From contig NZ_NJER01000002.1 in the NCBI RefSeq assembly GCF_002753895.1, positions 310,001-374,000 of the forward strand: 64,000 nt of DNA. The letters are read 5' to 3'. The position numbers and the translations under genes were made by a program. This DNA is from Halobacteriovorax sp. JY17 (lineage in GTDB: Bacteria > Bdellovibrionota > Bacteriovoracia > Bacteriovoracales > Bacteriovoracaceae). Positions 1-8,275 of this stretch are shown piece after piece (the stretch's first letter is position 1; the number at the start of each line of letters is the position of its first letter). The notes below the pieces were generated by a model. It saw only the letters and a list, made by a program, of their open reading frames with translations, searched no databases and was not told the origin of the DNA.

Positions 1-1
1 T

Positions 2-1444
2 TCCGGAGAGATTACTCTTTCTCGTGAGAGTTTAGAATATATTCCCGATTTCCGTGAGACTCCTCAAGTAAAAATTGAAGAAGATACAAAGAAAGTTTTA
101 GAACTTATAAATGATTTTCACATTAGGGCCAGAGAAATTGTTGATACAATTGTTAAGCCTGACTCCAGGAAAGCGGCCATTACAAGAAAGCTAGATAAGG
201 TTCTTATTCACCCTCTTTGGGGAACAATTATTTTCTTTATTATTTTCTATCTTATTTTTAATTCAATCTATGAATGGGCAGGACCATTGATGGATGGTGT
301 AGATGCTCTTGTGGGAATGCTTGGAGATTGGGTTGCAAATATTCTTCCTGATGGGTACTTAAAGAGCTTGCTTGTTGATGGAGTAATCGCTGGAGTGGGA
401 GGAGTTATTATTTTTGCTCCTCAGATTGGAATTCTATTCTTACTTTTAAGTCTTCTCGAACAGTCTGGATATATTTCGAGGGCCGCTATTTTAAGCGATA
501 GGGTAATGAGCTTCTTTGGATTAAATGGAAAGGCTTTTCTCCCTTATCTCTCTGGATTTGCCTGTTCAATTCCTGGAATAATGGCAGCTAGAACGATACC
601 AAGTAGAAAAGAGAGAATCGCAACAATTATGACGATTCCAATGATTACATGTAGTGCTAGACTTCCCGTCTATATTCTCTTGATCGGAACCTTTGTTCCT
701 GATGAGAAAGTCTTTGGTTTTTTTAATGCTCAAGCTCTTTCATTTTTCTTCTTATACTTTTTAGGAAGCTTCTTTGCTCTTTTTATGGCGCTTATATTTA
801 GACTCAGTTACTTTAAGGGACAGACAAGTTCATTCTTTATTGATCTCCCTTTTTATCAAAGACCAAGTCTTAGAGTTGCTTTTGCAATGGCCTTTCAAAA
901 AGTTAAATTCTTTTGCAAGAAAGCGGGAACAATTATTCTTGTTCTTTCAATTGGAATTTGGTTTGCTTCCACCTTCCCAAGGTTAAGCCCTTCTGAAGTA
1001 TTGAATAAATCCCCTGATGTAGTAGCTTCAATGCAATTACAACATTCTGTGATGGGAAGAATTGGAAAGGCCATTGAGCCAGCTCTAAAACCTATTGGAA
1101 TGGATTGGAAAATGGGAGTAGGTCTCTTAGTTGCTTTTGGTGCGAGAGAATTATTTGTTTCAACCATGGGAACGATCTATGCTCTTGGTGAAGTAGATGA
1201 AGAGTCTTCAACTTTAAGGGAGCGTCTAAAGCTTGAAAAGGACGAGGTCACTGGGGAGCCTAAATTCAACTTAGCCGTGGCTTGGTCGATTCTCATATTC
1301 TTTGTCTTCTCTTTGCAGTGTACAAGTACCTTAGCAATCCTTAGAAGGGAGCTTGGAAATTGGAAGCAGCCGATGTTCATGTTTACTTATATGGGGATTC
1401 TCGCTTGGGTAGGATCATATATCGCTTATAATTTACTCAGCTAA
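2..1444 (+). CDS. feoB: FeoB ferrous iron transporter, 5'-truncated by window edge
   Basis: C-terminal part of the inner-membrane Fe(II) transporter FeoB. The frame is open from base 2, so the N-terminal GTPase domain lies outside the window and the internal ATG at 287 is not the real start. Visible parts are the linker after the G domain, then the hydrophobic core with two Gate-type segments: one around GFACSIPGIMAAR followed by MITCSARLPVYILL (the conserved cysteine-bearing pore motif), and a second with LLVAFGARELFVSTMG. The protein ends with several transmembrane helices. Family knowledge: GTP-dependent Fe(II) import. feoA cannot be seen here. Identification is firm; only the truncation limits it. 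Confidence 0.93.
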   Translation, partial: SGEITLSRESLEYIPDFRETPQVKIEEDTKKVLELINDFHIRAREIVDTIVKPDSRKAAITRKLDKVLIHPLWGTIIFFIIFYLIFNSIYEWAGPLMDGVDALVGMLGDWVANILPDGYLKSLLVDGVIAGVGGVIIFAPQIGILFLLLSLLEQSGYISRAAILSDRVMSFFGLNGKAFLPYLSGFACSIPGIMAARTIPSRKERIATIMTIPMITCSARLPVYILLIGTFVPDEKVFGFFNAQALSFFFLYFLGSFFALFMALIFRLSYFKGQTSSFFIDLPFYQRPSLRVAFAMAFQKVKFFCKKAGTIILVLSIGIWFASTFPRLSPSEVLNKSPDVVASMQLQHSVMGRIGKAIEPALKPIGMDWKMGVGLLVAFGARELFVSTMGTIYALGEVDEESSTLRERLKLEKDEVTGEPKFNLAVAWSILIFFVFSLQCTSTLAILRRELGNWKQPMFMFTYMGILAWVGSYIAYNLLS

Positions 1445-1459
1445 ATGACTTTTATTCTG

Positions 1460-1484
1460 GGCACTATATCTAGAATGTAGTGCC
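1460..1484 (+). terminator. possible terminator hairpin after feoB
   Basis: A 7-bp stem (GGCACTA with TAGTGCC) and an 11-base loop begin about 15 bases after the feoB stop. No clean T-tract follows; the nearest T-rich bases are about 10 bases on. It may be a weak terminator or an mRNA 3'-end hairpin. Confidence 0.4.
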
Positions 1485-1534
1485 TCTAACATCTTGATTT
1501 TTAGTTATGGGCTTTCGGCAGTTATACTTAGTCC

Positions 1535-2059
1535 ATGATTCAAAAGATTCGAAATTTCACAGATTTCCGCTTAAAGATGATGCTTACAGTATTGTTTGCG
1601 ATTCTTTGTATTCTAGAGTTTCTAGATGGAAAAATTGATGTCTCCGATTTTACAATTCCGGCCCTGCTATTCATTGTCTTTAGTGAAATTTTCTATACCT
1701 TTATTAGAACTAGAGGAATAAGTAATGTGGAGTATAGTGATTCTTCTACTCAGTTAAGTATTTTTGAAAGAGGAAATCTTGGTTTTACTCAATGGGTGAG
1801 AATGCTTGATAAGGGGCAGCTTTCAAGGTTTATCTTTAATATAACAATTTTTATTATTTTCTTAGTCGCTCTTGTTTTAGATTTGAATATTGTGGCCCAT
1901 GGAACCAATGACTTAGTTGTAAATATAATTATGGTTGTGTGGGGGAGCGTTTTCTTTGTCGTTTCGATTAAGGAGCTTAAGAAGGCGGTTAGCTATTATA
2001 ATATTTTTATTACACAAGTTGCCTTCTGTATCGTGATGAGCTTTCTATTTCTCTTATAA
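1535..2059 (+). CDS. small multi-pass membrane protein, unknown function
   Basis: 174-residue protein not recognised as a known family. It has about five hydrophobic segments (near residues 14-30, 38-55, 97-115, 122-142 and 152-173) with short polar loops, and a longer polar stretch at about 58-95 (serine- and glutamate-rich, containing GFTQWVRMLDKG). No signal peptide or catalytic motif is evident. It is monocistronic and convergent with the ExbD gene on the minus strand, with 5 bases between the stops. No strong Shine-Dalgarno sequence precedes the ATG. It is likely a real inner-membrane protein because the frame is long, hydrophobicity is regular, and codon usage matches neighbours. Confidence 0.7.
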   Translation: MIQKIRNFTDFRLKMMLTVLFAILCILEFLDGKIDVSDFTIPALLFIVFSEIFYTFIRTRGISNVEYSDSSTQLSIFERGNLGFTQWVRMLDKGQLSRFIFNITIFIIFLVALVLDLNIVAHGTNDLVVNIIMVVWGSVFFVVSIKELKKAVSYYNIFITQVAFCIVMSFLFLL

Positions 2060-2064
2060 AGAAT

Positions 2065-2574
2065 TTATTCTTCACCCATCACTATGAATTTATACTTTCC
2101 AAATCCAGCCTCAGCCGTTGTGTACATTAACTTCTTAATGTAGCTATACTTAATAGTCTTATCGACAACAAGATTTACAACACCTGAAAACTTCTTTGCA
2201 TTAGGAGAAGATTTCTCAATTTGCTTAATGACTTCTTTCTTTTTAACGAGTTCGTTAAAGAGTGGGATAATTCTTCTTCCTGTTCTGTCTTCAGCAAGAG
2301 TATCATTTTGTGCTTCTAAAACTATTTTATTATCAACCCAAATTGTATTAGGGGAGACTTGAACAATAATTCCTGAAGTATTGAGAGATTGAGATTGAGA
2401 GCTTGGTAGCTCGATTCCTTTTGGAACATTTAAAACGATACCAGAAGCATTGTAGTTCTTTAAAAGAAAAACGAGAAGGATTACTAAGATATCAAGTAGG
2501 GAAGTGATATCAAGATCCATCACCTTTTTCTTTCTTCTCTTGCCTCTTCCTGAAATTGATCTAACTCTACTCAT
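2065..2574 (-). CDS. ExbD/TolR-family motor protein (second copy)
   Basis: 169-residue biopolymer-transport protein. A basic cytoplasmic N-terminus (RGKRRKKK) precedes one transmembrane helix, DITSLLDILVILLVFLL, in which the single membrane aspartate needed for proton-driven motors of this family is kept. A periplasmic domain of about 125 residues follows. It is last in a three-gene minus-strand operon, two bases after the first ExbD gene. One TolQ-like plus two different TolR-like subunits is the composition of the Myxococcus Agl gliding motor; TolQR and ExbBD usually have one TolR/ExbD each. The function as a gliding or envelope motor is inference. Confidence 0.85.
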   Translation of the reverse strand: MSRVRSISGRGKRRKKKVMDLDITSLLDILVILLVFLLKNYNASGIVLNVPKGIELPSSQSQSLNTSGIIVQVSPNTIWVDNKIVLEAQNDTLAEDRTGRRIIPLFNELVKKKEVIKQIEKSSPNAKKFSGVVNLVVDKTIKYSYIKKLMYTTAEAGFGKYKFIVMGEE

Positions 2575-2576
2575 AA

Positions 2577-3107
2577 TTAACTCTGTATGTTACCGAAGAC
2601 AATATTGTTAAAAAGCTCTTTTACTCGAAGATCCATTCCATCTTTTGTCTTTGTCCAAATATCTGGGTCAGTCTTTTTTAGGTCTCTTACTGAGTCCATG
2701 ATCTTAACAATGTCTTCGTAGCTTAAGTCTACAAGTGGCTCTAGAACTATTGAGTTTTCATCGACATTATTCTTTTTAAGTGAAATTAAATATTCTCTTA
2801 AAGAGAGTAGGTCATAATCACCGTCAGCATTCTTTCCAATATTCTTTCTTACTGAACCTGGAACACCTGTGAGAACTTGTATTCTTGTGTTTTGAATTTT
2901 TAAAGTAAGTGCCAAAGGCTTCTTGTCGCTCTTTGGTGGTTGCCTATCGGAAACGATAGGCACATCACTTTGAATTTCATTTATATTTAAAAATCGTGAT
3001 GACATTAGTAGGAAGAAGATGAATATGAAAACCGCATCTAATATAGGAATTAGATTTGGTTTTTCAATTTCTTTTTTTAATTTTCTTCTACTTGGTGCTC
3101 TATACAC
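2577..3107 (-). CDS. ExbD/TolR-family motor protein (first copy)
   Basis: 176 residues. A short basic N-terminus is followed by the membrane helix LIPILDAVFIFIFFLLM with the family aspartate retained, then a periplasmic domain with a conserved-looking LxxYLISLK segment. It differs clearly in sequence from the downstream ExbD paralogue, so the two probably form a heteromeric stator rather than a recent duplication. The gene lies 21 bases downstream of the TolQ/ExbB-like gene and 2 bases upstream of the second ExbD gene. It is expected to couple proton flow to mechanical work across the envelope. Which target complex it drives cannot be told from the sequence. Confidence 0.85.
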   Translation of the reverse strand: MYRAPSRRKLKKEIEKPNLIPILDAVFIFIFFLLMSSRFLNINEIQSDVPIVSDRQPPKSDKKPLALTLKIQNTRIQVLTGVPGSVRKNIGKNADGDYDLLSLREYLISLKKNNVDENSIVLEPLVDLSYEDIVKIMDSVRDLKKTDPDIWTKTKDGMDLRVKELFNNIVFGNIQS

Positions 3108-3128
3108 ATTGACCTCTAAAAAATTCTC

Positions 3129-3788
3129 TTAGTTTTCTTTTTCTTGTTTTGTTCCAAGTAAGTCTAAAAGCTTTACTGAAAATTCATCTATTTCATTAAT
3201 GATTTTCTCTGACTTAGAAGCTAAGAAAGCGTGAAGCATCATTACTGTAATAGCAGCAAGTAGACCTAGGAAAGTTGTGTTCATCGCTTTTGAAATCCCT
3301 AGAGCAAGTAACTCTTGCTTCTGTGCAGGATCAGCTGAGCCAACAGCTGTGAATGTTTCGATCAGACCTTGGATAGTTCCAAGTAGACCAAATAGAGTTG
3401 AAATATTTGCAATCAACTGAAGATAGTTAAGTCTTAACTCAATCTTAGGAATTACTTCAAGTGCAGTCGCATCGATTGCGTTTTGGACTTGAGCAGTTGA
3501 TTGGTTAGATCTCTTTAATCCACTCTTTAAAACTCTTGGCAGAGCTGCTACTGAACCAGAGCAAACTCTAATGGCACCTTGAATGTCATTTGAGAGGATA
3601 TATCTTTGTAACTCATTCATAAACGATGCGCCGTCTACGTCGAGTTTAAAAGATAATTTTGAGAAACGTTCTATGGCAATTGCAACGCCTATGGCCCAGA
3701 TCAGTAGGATAACCCACATGAAGATACCACCACTTTGGATAAATTGTGCAATTCCGTTCATTGATGTCGATACAGCTGTTGCTTCCAT
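3129..3788 (-). CDS. MotA/TolQ/ExbB proton channel family protein
   Basis: 219 residues with three membrane helices: one at about 18-38 (GIFMWVILLIWAIGVAIAIERF) and two in the C-terminal half (LIANISTLFGLLGTIQGL and LGISKAMNTTFLGLLAAITVMML). The last two carry the TolQ/ExbB signature, including GLLGTIxGLIxTF and the TTxxGLLxAI pattern. It forms the channel subunit around the ExbD aspartates. First gene of an operon with two ExbD genes. Similar one-plus-two sets power gliding in Myxococcus (AglR with AglQ and AglS) and also occur in predatory Bdellovibrio relatives, so a motility or envelope-energisation role is inferred. Confidence 0.88.
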   Translation of the reverse strand: MEATAVSTSMNGIAQFIQSGGIFMWVILLIWAIGVAIAIERFSKLSFKLDVDGASFMNELQRYILSNDIQGAIRVCSGSVAALPRVLKSGLKRSNQSTAQVQNAIDATALEVIPKIELRLNYLQLIANISTLFGLLGTIQGLIETFTAVGSADPAQKQELLALGISKAMNTTFLGLLAAITVMMLHAFLASKSEKIINEIDEFSVKLLDLLGTKQEKEN

Positions 3789-3907
3789 AGAAACAAAACT
3801 CCTTGTTTTTTTCCAACTAGTTATAATTACATTGTAGTGGAAAAATGAAGTTTCGCTATGGTTTCATTTCTTGGGCAAATACTGCCTCAGGAAGTGCTAG
3901 AGATGCT

Positions 3908-4489
3908 CTAGTAGTGCTCTGGAAATAGCTCGCGCTCGATTCCTTCAATAAAATTGTGAATAATCTTAATGTGAATTTCTTGAATCCTGTCAGTGAGTGG
4001 AGACTCAACAATGATAGCTATATCAACCATGTCTTTAAGTTTTCCACCGTCTTTTCCAAGTAGTCCAATTGTTGTAACACCTCTGGCCTTAGCTTCTGTG
4101 ACAGCATTTATGACGTTGCCAGAGTTTCCACTTGTTGAAATTGCGAGGAGACTATCGCCTTTTTGTCCAAAGGCCTCAACCATCTTTTGAAAAATAGCAT
4201 CATAGCCAAAGTCATTTCCAACACAGCTCATATGACTTGGATCGCTGAATGACATAGCTGCTAGAGCTCTTCTATCTTTTCTATATCTTCCTGTGAGTTC
4301 TTCTGCAAAGTGCATTGAATCGCACATCGAGCCACCGTTACCACAACTATAAATTCTTCCGCCATTATTTAAAGTCGTGATGAAAGTTTTTATAGCACTA
4401 TCCATTGCTGAAATATTAGATTCATTATTAATAAATTTTTCTAATGTATTCTTCGCATCGATAAGTGCTTCTTTTATAAATTGAGACAA
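3908..4489 (-). CDS. gmhA: phosphoheptose isomerase GmhA
   Basis: 193 residues, the usual length for sedoheptulose-7-phosphate isomerase, which makes D-glycero-D-manno-heptose 7-phosphate for the LPS inner core. SIS-domain features are clear: GRIYSCGNGGSMCDSMHFAEEL at the N-terminal substrate/zinc site, LLAISTSGNSGNVI in the phosphate-binding loop, and IQEIHIKIIHNFIE near the C-terminus with metal-ligand histidines. The start is TTG at 4489, supported by AGGAG six bases upstream. The trxA gene upstream ends in its own terminator, so gmhA is probably transcribed separately. Presence of gmhA implies a heptose-containing LPS. Confidence 0.93.
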   Translation of the reverse strand: MSQFIKEALIDAKNTLEKFINNESNISAMDSAIKTFITTLNNGGRIYSCGNGGSMCDSMHFAEELTGRYRKDRRALAAMSFSDPSHMSCVGNDFGYDAIFQKMVEAFGQKGDSLLAISTSGNSGNVINAVTEAKARGVTTIGLLGKDGGKLKDMVDIAIIVESPLTDRIQEIHIKIIHNFIEGIERELFPEHY

Positions 4490-4500
4490 GGGAAACTCCT

Positions 4501-4529
4501 AAAAAAAAAGCGGAAGATGTCTTCCGCTT
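4501..4529 (-). terminator. rho-independent terminator of trxA
   Basis: A 10-bp perfect stem (AAGCGGAAGA with TCTTCCGCTT, two-base tip) is followed on the minus strand by a run of nine Ts. It lies between the trxA stop and the gmhA ribosome binding site and reads in the trxA direction. Confidence 0.92.
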
Positions 4530-4561
4530 AAATATCTTTATATATGAGAAAGTTTAGCAAA

Positions 4562-4885
4562 CTAAGCTAATTCTTCCAAAGTCTTTTTAATTTCTTCTTT
4601 ACCTTGCAGTCCAACAAGAGTTTTTGCTGGCTCACCGTTTTTAAAGAAAATCATTGTTGGGATACCACGGATTCCGTACTTCTGAGCAAGGTCACCATTT
4701 TCATCAACATTTACTTTTAAAATTTTCGCGTTCTCACCAACTTCACCTGCTACTTCATCAAGAACTGGTGCAAGTGTTCTACATGGTCCACACCACTCGG
4801 CCCAAAAGTCTACTAGTACTGGCTTTTCTGAGTTAATAACATCAGCGTCAAAGCTAGCTTGGTCAGTCTTTCCTACATTACTCAT
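4562..4885 (-). CDS. trxA: thioredoxin TrxA
   Basis: 107-residue cytoplasmic thioredoxin. The redox-active site WCGPC sits at residues 31-35 (Cys32, Cys35). DFWAEWCGPC, KVNVDENGDLAQKYGIRGIPT (with the cis-proline) and MIFFKNGE match the canonical fold, and the length is typical. The start ATG has AGGAGAAAGAG upstream. It is a single gene with a strong terminator directly downstream. It reduces protein disulfides using thioredoxin reductase, which is not in this window. Confidence 0.95.
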   Translation of the reverse strand: MSNVGKTDQASFDADVINSEKPVLVDFWAEWCGPCRTLAPVLDEVAGEVGENAKILKVNVDENGDLAQKYGIRGIPTMIFFKNGEPAKTLVGLQGKEEIKKTLEELA

Positions 4886-5043
4886 ATCTCTTTCTCCTAA
4901 TATTTCTTAAAAGCATGAACCTATATATTTAACTTATTAGTGCTAGCTTGTATAGATATGTTACAATGATGCTGTAGGTTAGCTTGAACAAATGCAAATA
5001 ATTCCTCGTATTTGATTAGAAATCAATAGGATAGAATAGCTTT

Positions 5044-5541
5044 ATGGATAGAAAATATTTACTCAAATCATCTATAAAAGTGGCGAGAATTTCTCGCATG
5101 ATTGCTAAGGGCATTGATCTCTTTATCGCACTAATATTGTCGGTCTTCTTCTATCCTGTGGGCATTATTCTCGCACTCTTTTATGTGGCCATCGCCGATA
5201 GTTTACAAAATGGACAGAGTGTCGGTAAGAAATTTATGGGCTTTGCTGTTATTTCCCTAGAAAATGGTAAGCCATGTACGTTGAAGCAGTCTGTTATTAG
5301 AAATCTTCCATTTTTGATTCCATTATTTTTCGCTATCGTTCCTATATGGGGCTGGATTTTCGCTATCCTCTTAGGAATACCTCTTTTAATTTTAGAAATT
5401 TATCTCTTACACAAGCTTGACTCAGGACACCGTCTAGGTGACGTTATGGCCGATACTTCTGTTATGGCAAATGATGGTTCAGGTGAGCAAATTAAGAAGA
5501 GAAAAGATAGTTGGTTTGACCCTAATAGCCAAATGACTTGA
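5044..5541 (+). CDS. RDD-family membrane protein
   Basis: 165 residues with the RDD layout: an N-terminal segment with RMIAKGIDLFIALIL (the Arg/Asp part of the motif), a second helix, the loop DSLQNGQSVGKKFMGFAVIS (family pattern of Gly-Gln-Ser then Gly-Lys), two further hydrophobic segments, and a C-terminal HRLGDVMADTSV that supplies the remaining Asp. The cytoplasmic tail is hydrophilic. RDD proteins are often poorly characterised; some are linked to ion transport or stress. It lies 70 bases upstream of polA on the same strand and may be cotranscribed. Confidence 0.82.
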   Translation: MDRKYLLKSSIKVARISRMIAKGIDLFIALILSVFFYPVGIILALFYVAIADSLQNGQSVGKKFMGFAVISLENGKPCTLKQSVIRNLPFLIPLFFAIVPIWGWIFAILLGIPLLILEIYLLHKLDSGHRLGDVMADTSVMANDGSGEQIKKRKDSWFDPNSQMT

Positions 5542-5611
5542 TTCCTTTTCAACTTCCTTAAATGTCGGTACATTTACACCCTCAAAATCCAAATTTTGAG
5601 TGGGAGTAAGT

Positions 5612-8251
5612 ATGGCAAAGAATCGTTTAATCATTGTAGATATTAGTAGTTTCATTTTTCGCGCTTTCTACGCGATTAGAGTACTACATTCACCAGAAGG
5701 TGTTCCTGTTAATGCTGTTCACGGTGTTCTCTCAATGCTCTTAAAGCTCCTTTCTAAATATCAGCCATCTCATATACTTCTTGCTAGAGATACTAAAGGC
5801 GGATCTTTTCGTAATGAACTCTACGATCAATATAAGGCCAATCGAAGTGCTCCTCCCGAAGAGCTTATTCCTCAATTTGATTTGATCAAACAATTGATTG
5901 ATCATATGGAGCTTCCAAGTTCAACTGTTGAAGGTTTTGAAGCAGACGATCTCATTGGTTCGGCTTGTGTGCAGTGGAAGAATGACTTTGATGAAATCTT
6001 AATTGCTTCAGGAGATAAAGATTTAATGCAATTCATTGGTGGAAACGTGAAAATGTTGGATACCATGAAAGATAAGACTTATGACCGAGAAGGTGTCTTT
6101 GAAAAGATGGGAGTTTATCCAGAACAAATCGTAGACTATCTTTCGATGGTTGGGGACGCTTCAGATAATATTCCAGGAATGAAAGGAATTGGGGCCAAGG
6201 GTGCGGCAAAACTCTTAGAGGAACATGGAACTTTAGAAAAATGTATTGAAGTGAAAGATACTCTTAAAGGAAAGAAGCTTACAACTGCCTTTAGTGAGTA
6301 TTTAGAAGACGGTCTTCTCTCTAAAAAATTAATTGAAATAAAAACAGATGTTGATTTAGGACTTAGCGCAGAACAGTCTGGTTTTAAATTCTATCCTCAA
6401 GAATCTCTTTTTGAATTTCTAAAAGGGCTTGGATTTAAATCGGCCCTCGTAAAACTAGAGGATTTAAAATTTGCCCAGCATCAGGCTGATCAGGGGGGAG
6501 AGTTCTCTGTAAACCCTGATGGGCCTAGTATTAAAGTAAGCGATTACGACGAGGAAAAAGTAAAGTCTACAAGTCTTGTTGGCCTTGATATTCAATACAC
6601 TTCAAATAATCCTTATGAGTTTGAAATATTCTCTATTTCACTGAGTATAGATAAGAATGAAGCTTTTTACATTAATGGAAAAGAATCACACCAAGTTCTA
6701 ATGAATTTAATTGATAGAAGTGATTTAACCATTTCTGTTTCAGACTATAAATCTCTTCTTTATTTTTGCATAAAAAATGAGAAAGAAATTAAGGCTTCTA
6801 TCTTTGATATTGTGCAAGCGCAATTTGTTGCCAATGCTGGAGAAAAGAATAATGTAGAATACTTAAGTGATAAATTTCTTGGAAGTGGTATTCCTGCATA
6901 TGATAAGAAGAAGCCCCTTGCTTCGGATAATGAAGAAGAGCTAGTGAGAGAGATCTCTTCGGCAAGAGCACATACGGCTTTTAGAGTGAAAGAGTTCCTC
7001 TATGAAGAACTTGAAAGAAAAGAACTACTATCAATTTTTGAAAACCTTGATAATGCGCTCACTCCAATTCTTGCAAGAATGGAGTTTGAGGGCGTTCACA
7101 TAAATTCAGCCTTCTTTGCTGAATACGAAAAAGAATTACAAATTAAATTAGATGGACTACAGGCAAGTGTGGATGCTCTTAGTATGGAGCCTATTAATTT
7201 GAATTCTCCAAAGCAGGTAGGAGCTCTTCTCTTTGAAGAGTTAGGACTTCCTGTTGGAAAGAAAACTAAAACAGGCTACTCGACAGATTCATCTGTCTTA
7301 GAAGAACTTGCAGCAAAGAATTTAAGTGAGGTTCCGGGGTTAATTCTAGAGTATAGAGAAGTTGGAAAACTTCTTTCTACATATGTGAAAGCAATCCCAG
7401 AACTTGTAAACAGTGTCTCAGGAAAAATACATACTCACTTTAATCAAAATGTTGCAGCAACAGGAAGACTTTCTTCTAATCACCCAAACCTTCAAAATAT
7501 TCCAATTAGAAGTGAGATGGGAAGAAGAATAAGAAAAGGCTTTATTGCTGGGCCGGGGAAGATTCTTCTCGCAGCCGATTATTCTCAAGTTGAACTAAGA
7601 CTCTTGGCCCATTTTTCAAAAGATAAGACAATGATTGATGCTTTTAAAAATGGAATAGATATTCATAGACGTACGGCTTCTGAAATTATGGGAGTCCCGG
7701 TGGATAGTGTAGGCTCAAACGATAGGTCTAAAGCAAAGGCCGTAAATTTTGGACTCATGTATGGACAGTCTTCTTTTGGTCTTTCAGCAGCACTTAAAAT
7801 TTCGAGAAAAGAAGCCAAGGAATATATAACGAATTACTTTGAGAGATTCTCTAGCGTAAAAGGTTACTTAGATGAGCTCAAGGAAGAATGTGAGAGAACA
7901 GGTTTTGCAAAAACACTTCTCGGACGAAAGAGATATTTAGCAGATATTCATTCAACTAATAGAACGATTAAGGCCAATGCTGAAAGGGTTGCGATTAATA
8001 GTCCAATTCAAGGAACTGCTGCAGACATCATTAAACAGGCCATGATTGATATTCAAAAAGTAATGGATGATAAGAAACTCAAATCAAAAATGATTCTTCA
8101 GGTACATGATGAACTTATCTTTGAGGTCGTTGAGAACGAACTCGAAGAAATGAAGAGCATTTTAAGAACAGGAATGGAGAAAGTTGTAGACCTCTCTGTT
8201 CCTCTCGATGTTGACATGGGCGTTGGGGTGAATTGGTTTGATCTAAAGTAG
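5612..8251 (+). CDS. polA: DNA polymerase I
   Basis: About 879 residues. The N-terminal 5'-nuclease domain (about 1-290) has LIIVDISSFIFRAFYA, GFEADDLIGS, ASGDKDLMQ and the helix-hairpin-helix VGDASDNIPGMKGIGAKGAAKLL. The middle domain replaces the 3'-5' exonuclease: the DxE motif reads GLDIQY and the other Exo motifs are degraded, so proofreading is probably absent. The polymerase domain is intact, with motif A AADYSQVELRLLAHF, motif B RSKAKAVNFGLMYGQ and motif C LQVHDELIFEV. The ATG at 5612 is preferred over the GTG at 5600 because GGGAG lies five bases before it. A hairpin overlapping the stop ends transcription. Role: Okazaki fragment maturation and repair. Confidence 0.95.
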   Translation: MAKNRLIIVDISSFIFRAFYAIRVLHSPEGVPVNAVHGVLSMLLKLLSKYQPSHILLARDTKGGSFRNELYDQYKANRSAPPEELIPQFDLIKQLIDHMELPSSTVEGFEADDLIGSACVQWKNDFDEILIASGDKDLMQFIGGNVKMLDTMKDKTYDREGVFEKMGVYPEQIVDYLSMVGDASDNIPGMKGIGAKGAAKLLEEHGTLEKCIEVKDTLKGKKLTTAFSEYLEDGLLSKKLIEIKTDVDLGLSAEQSGFKFYPQESLFEFLKGLGFKSALVKLEDLKFAQHQADQGGEFSVNPDGPSIKVSDYDEEKVKSTSLVGLDIQYTSNNPYEFEIFSISLSIDKNEAFYINGKESHQVLMNLIDRSDLTISVSDYKSLLYFCIKNEKEIKASIFDIVQAQFVANAGEKNNVEYLSDKFLGSGIPAYDKKKPLASDNEEELVREISSARAHTAFRVKEFLYEELERKELLSIFENLDNALTPILARMEFEGVHINSAFFAEYEKELQIKLDGLQASVDALSMEPINLNSPKQVGALLFEELGLPVGKKTKTGYSTDSSVLEELAAKNLSEVPGLILEYREVGKLLSTYVKAIPELVNSVSGKIHTHFNQNVAATGRLSSNHPNLQNIPIRSEMGRRIRKGFIAGPGKILLAADYSQVELRLLAHFSKDKTMIDAFKNGIDIHRRTASEIMGVPVDSVGSNDRSKAKAVNFGLMYGQSSFGLSAALKISRKEAKEYITNYFERFSSVKGYLDELKEECERTGFAKTLLGRKRYLADIHSTNRTIKANAERVAINSPIQGTAADIIKQAMIDIQKVMDDKKLKSKMILQVHDELIFEVVENELEEMKSILRTGMEKVVDLSVPLDVDMGVGVNWFDLK

Positions 8252-8275
8252 AGATAAATTAAAGATCTCTACTTT
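8245..8275. terminator. bidirectional hairpin between polA and convergent gene
   Basis: A perfect 11-bp stem (AAAGTAGAGAT with ATCTCTACTTT) and 9-base loop overlap the stop codons of both convergent genes. The A/T-rich flanks make it usable from either strand, although T-tracts are short. Confidence 0.7.
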
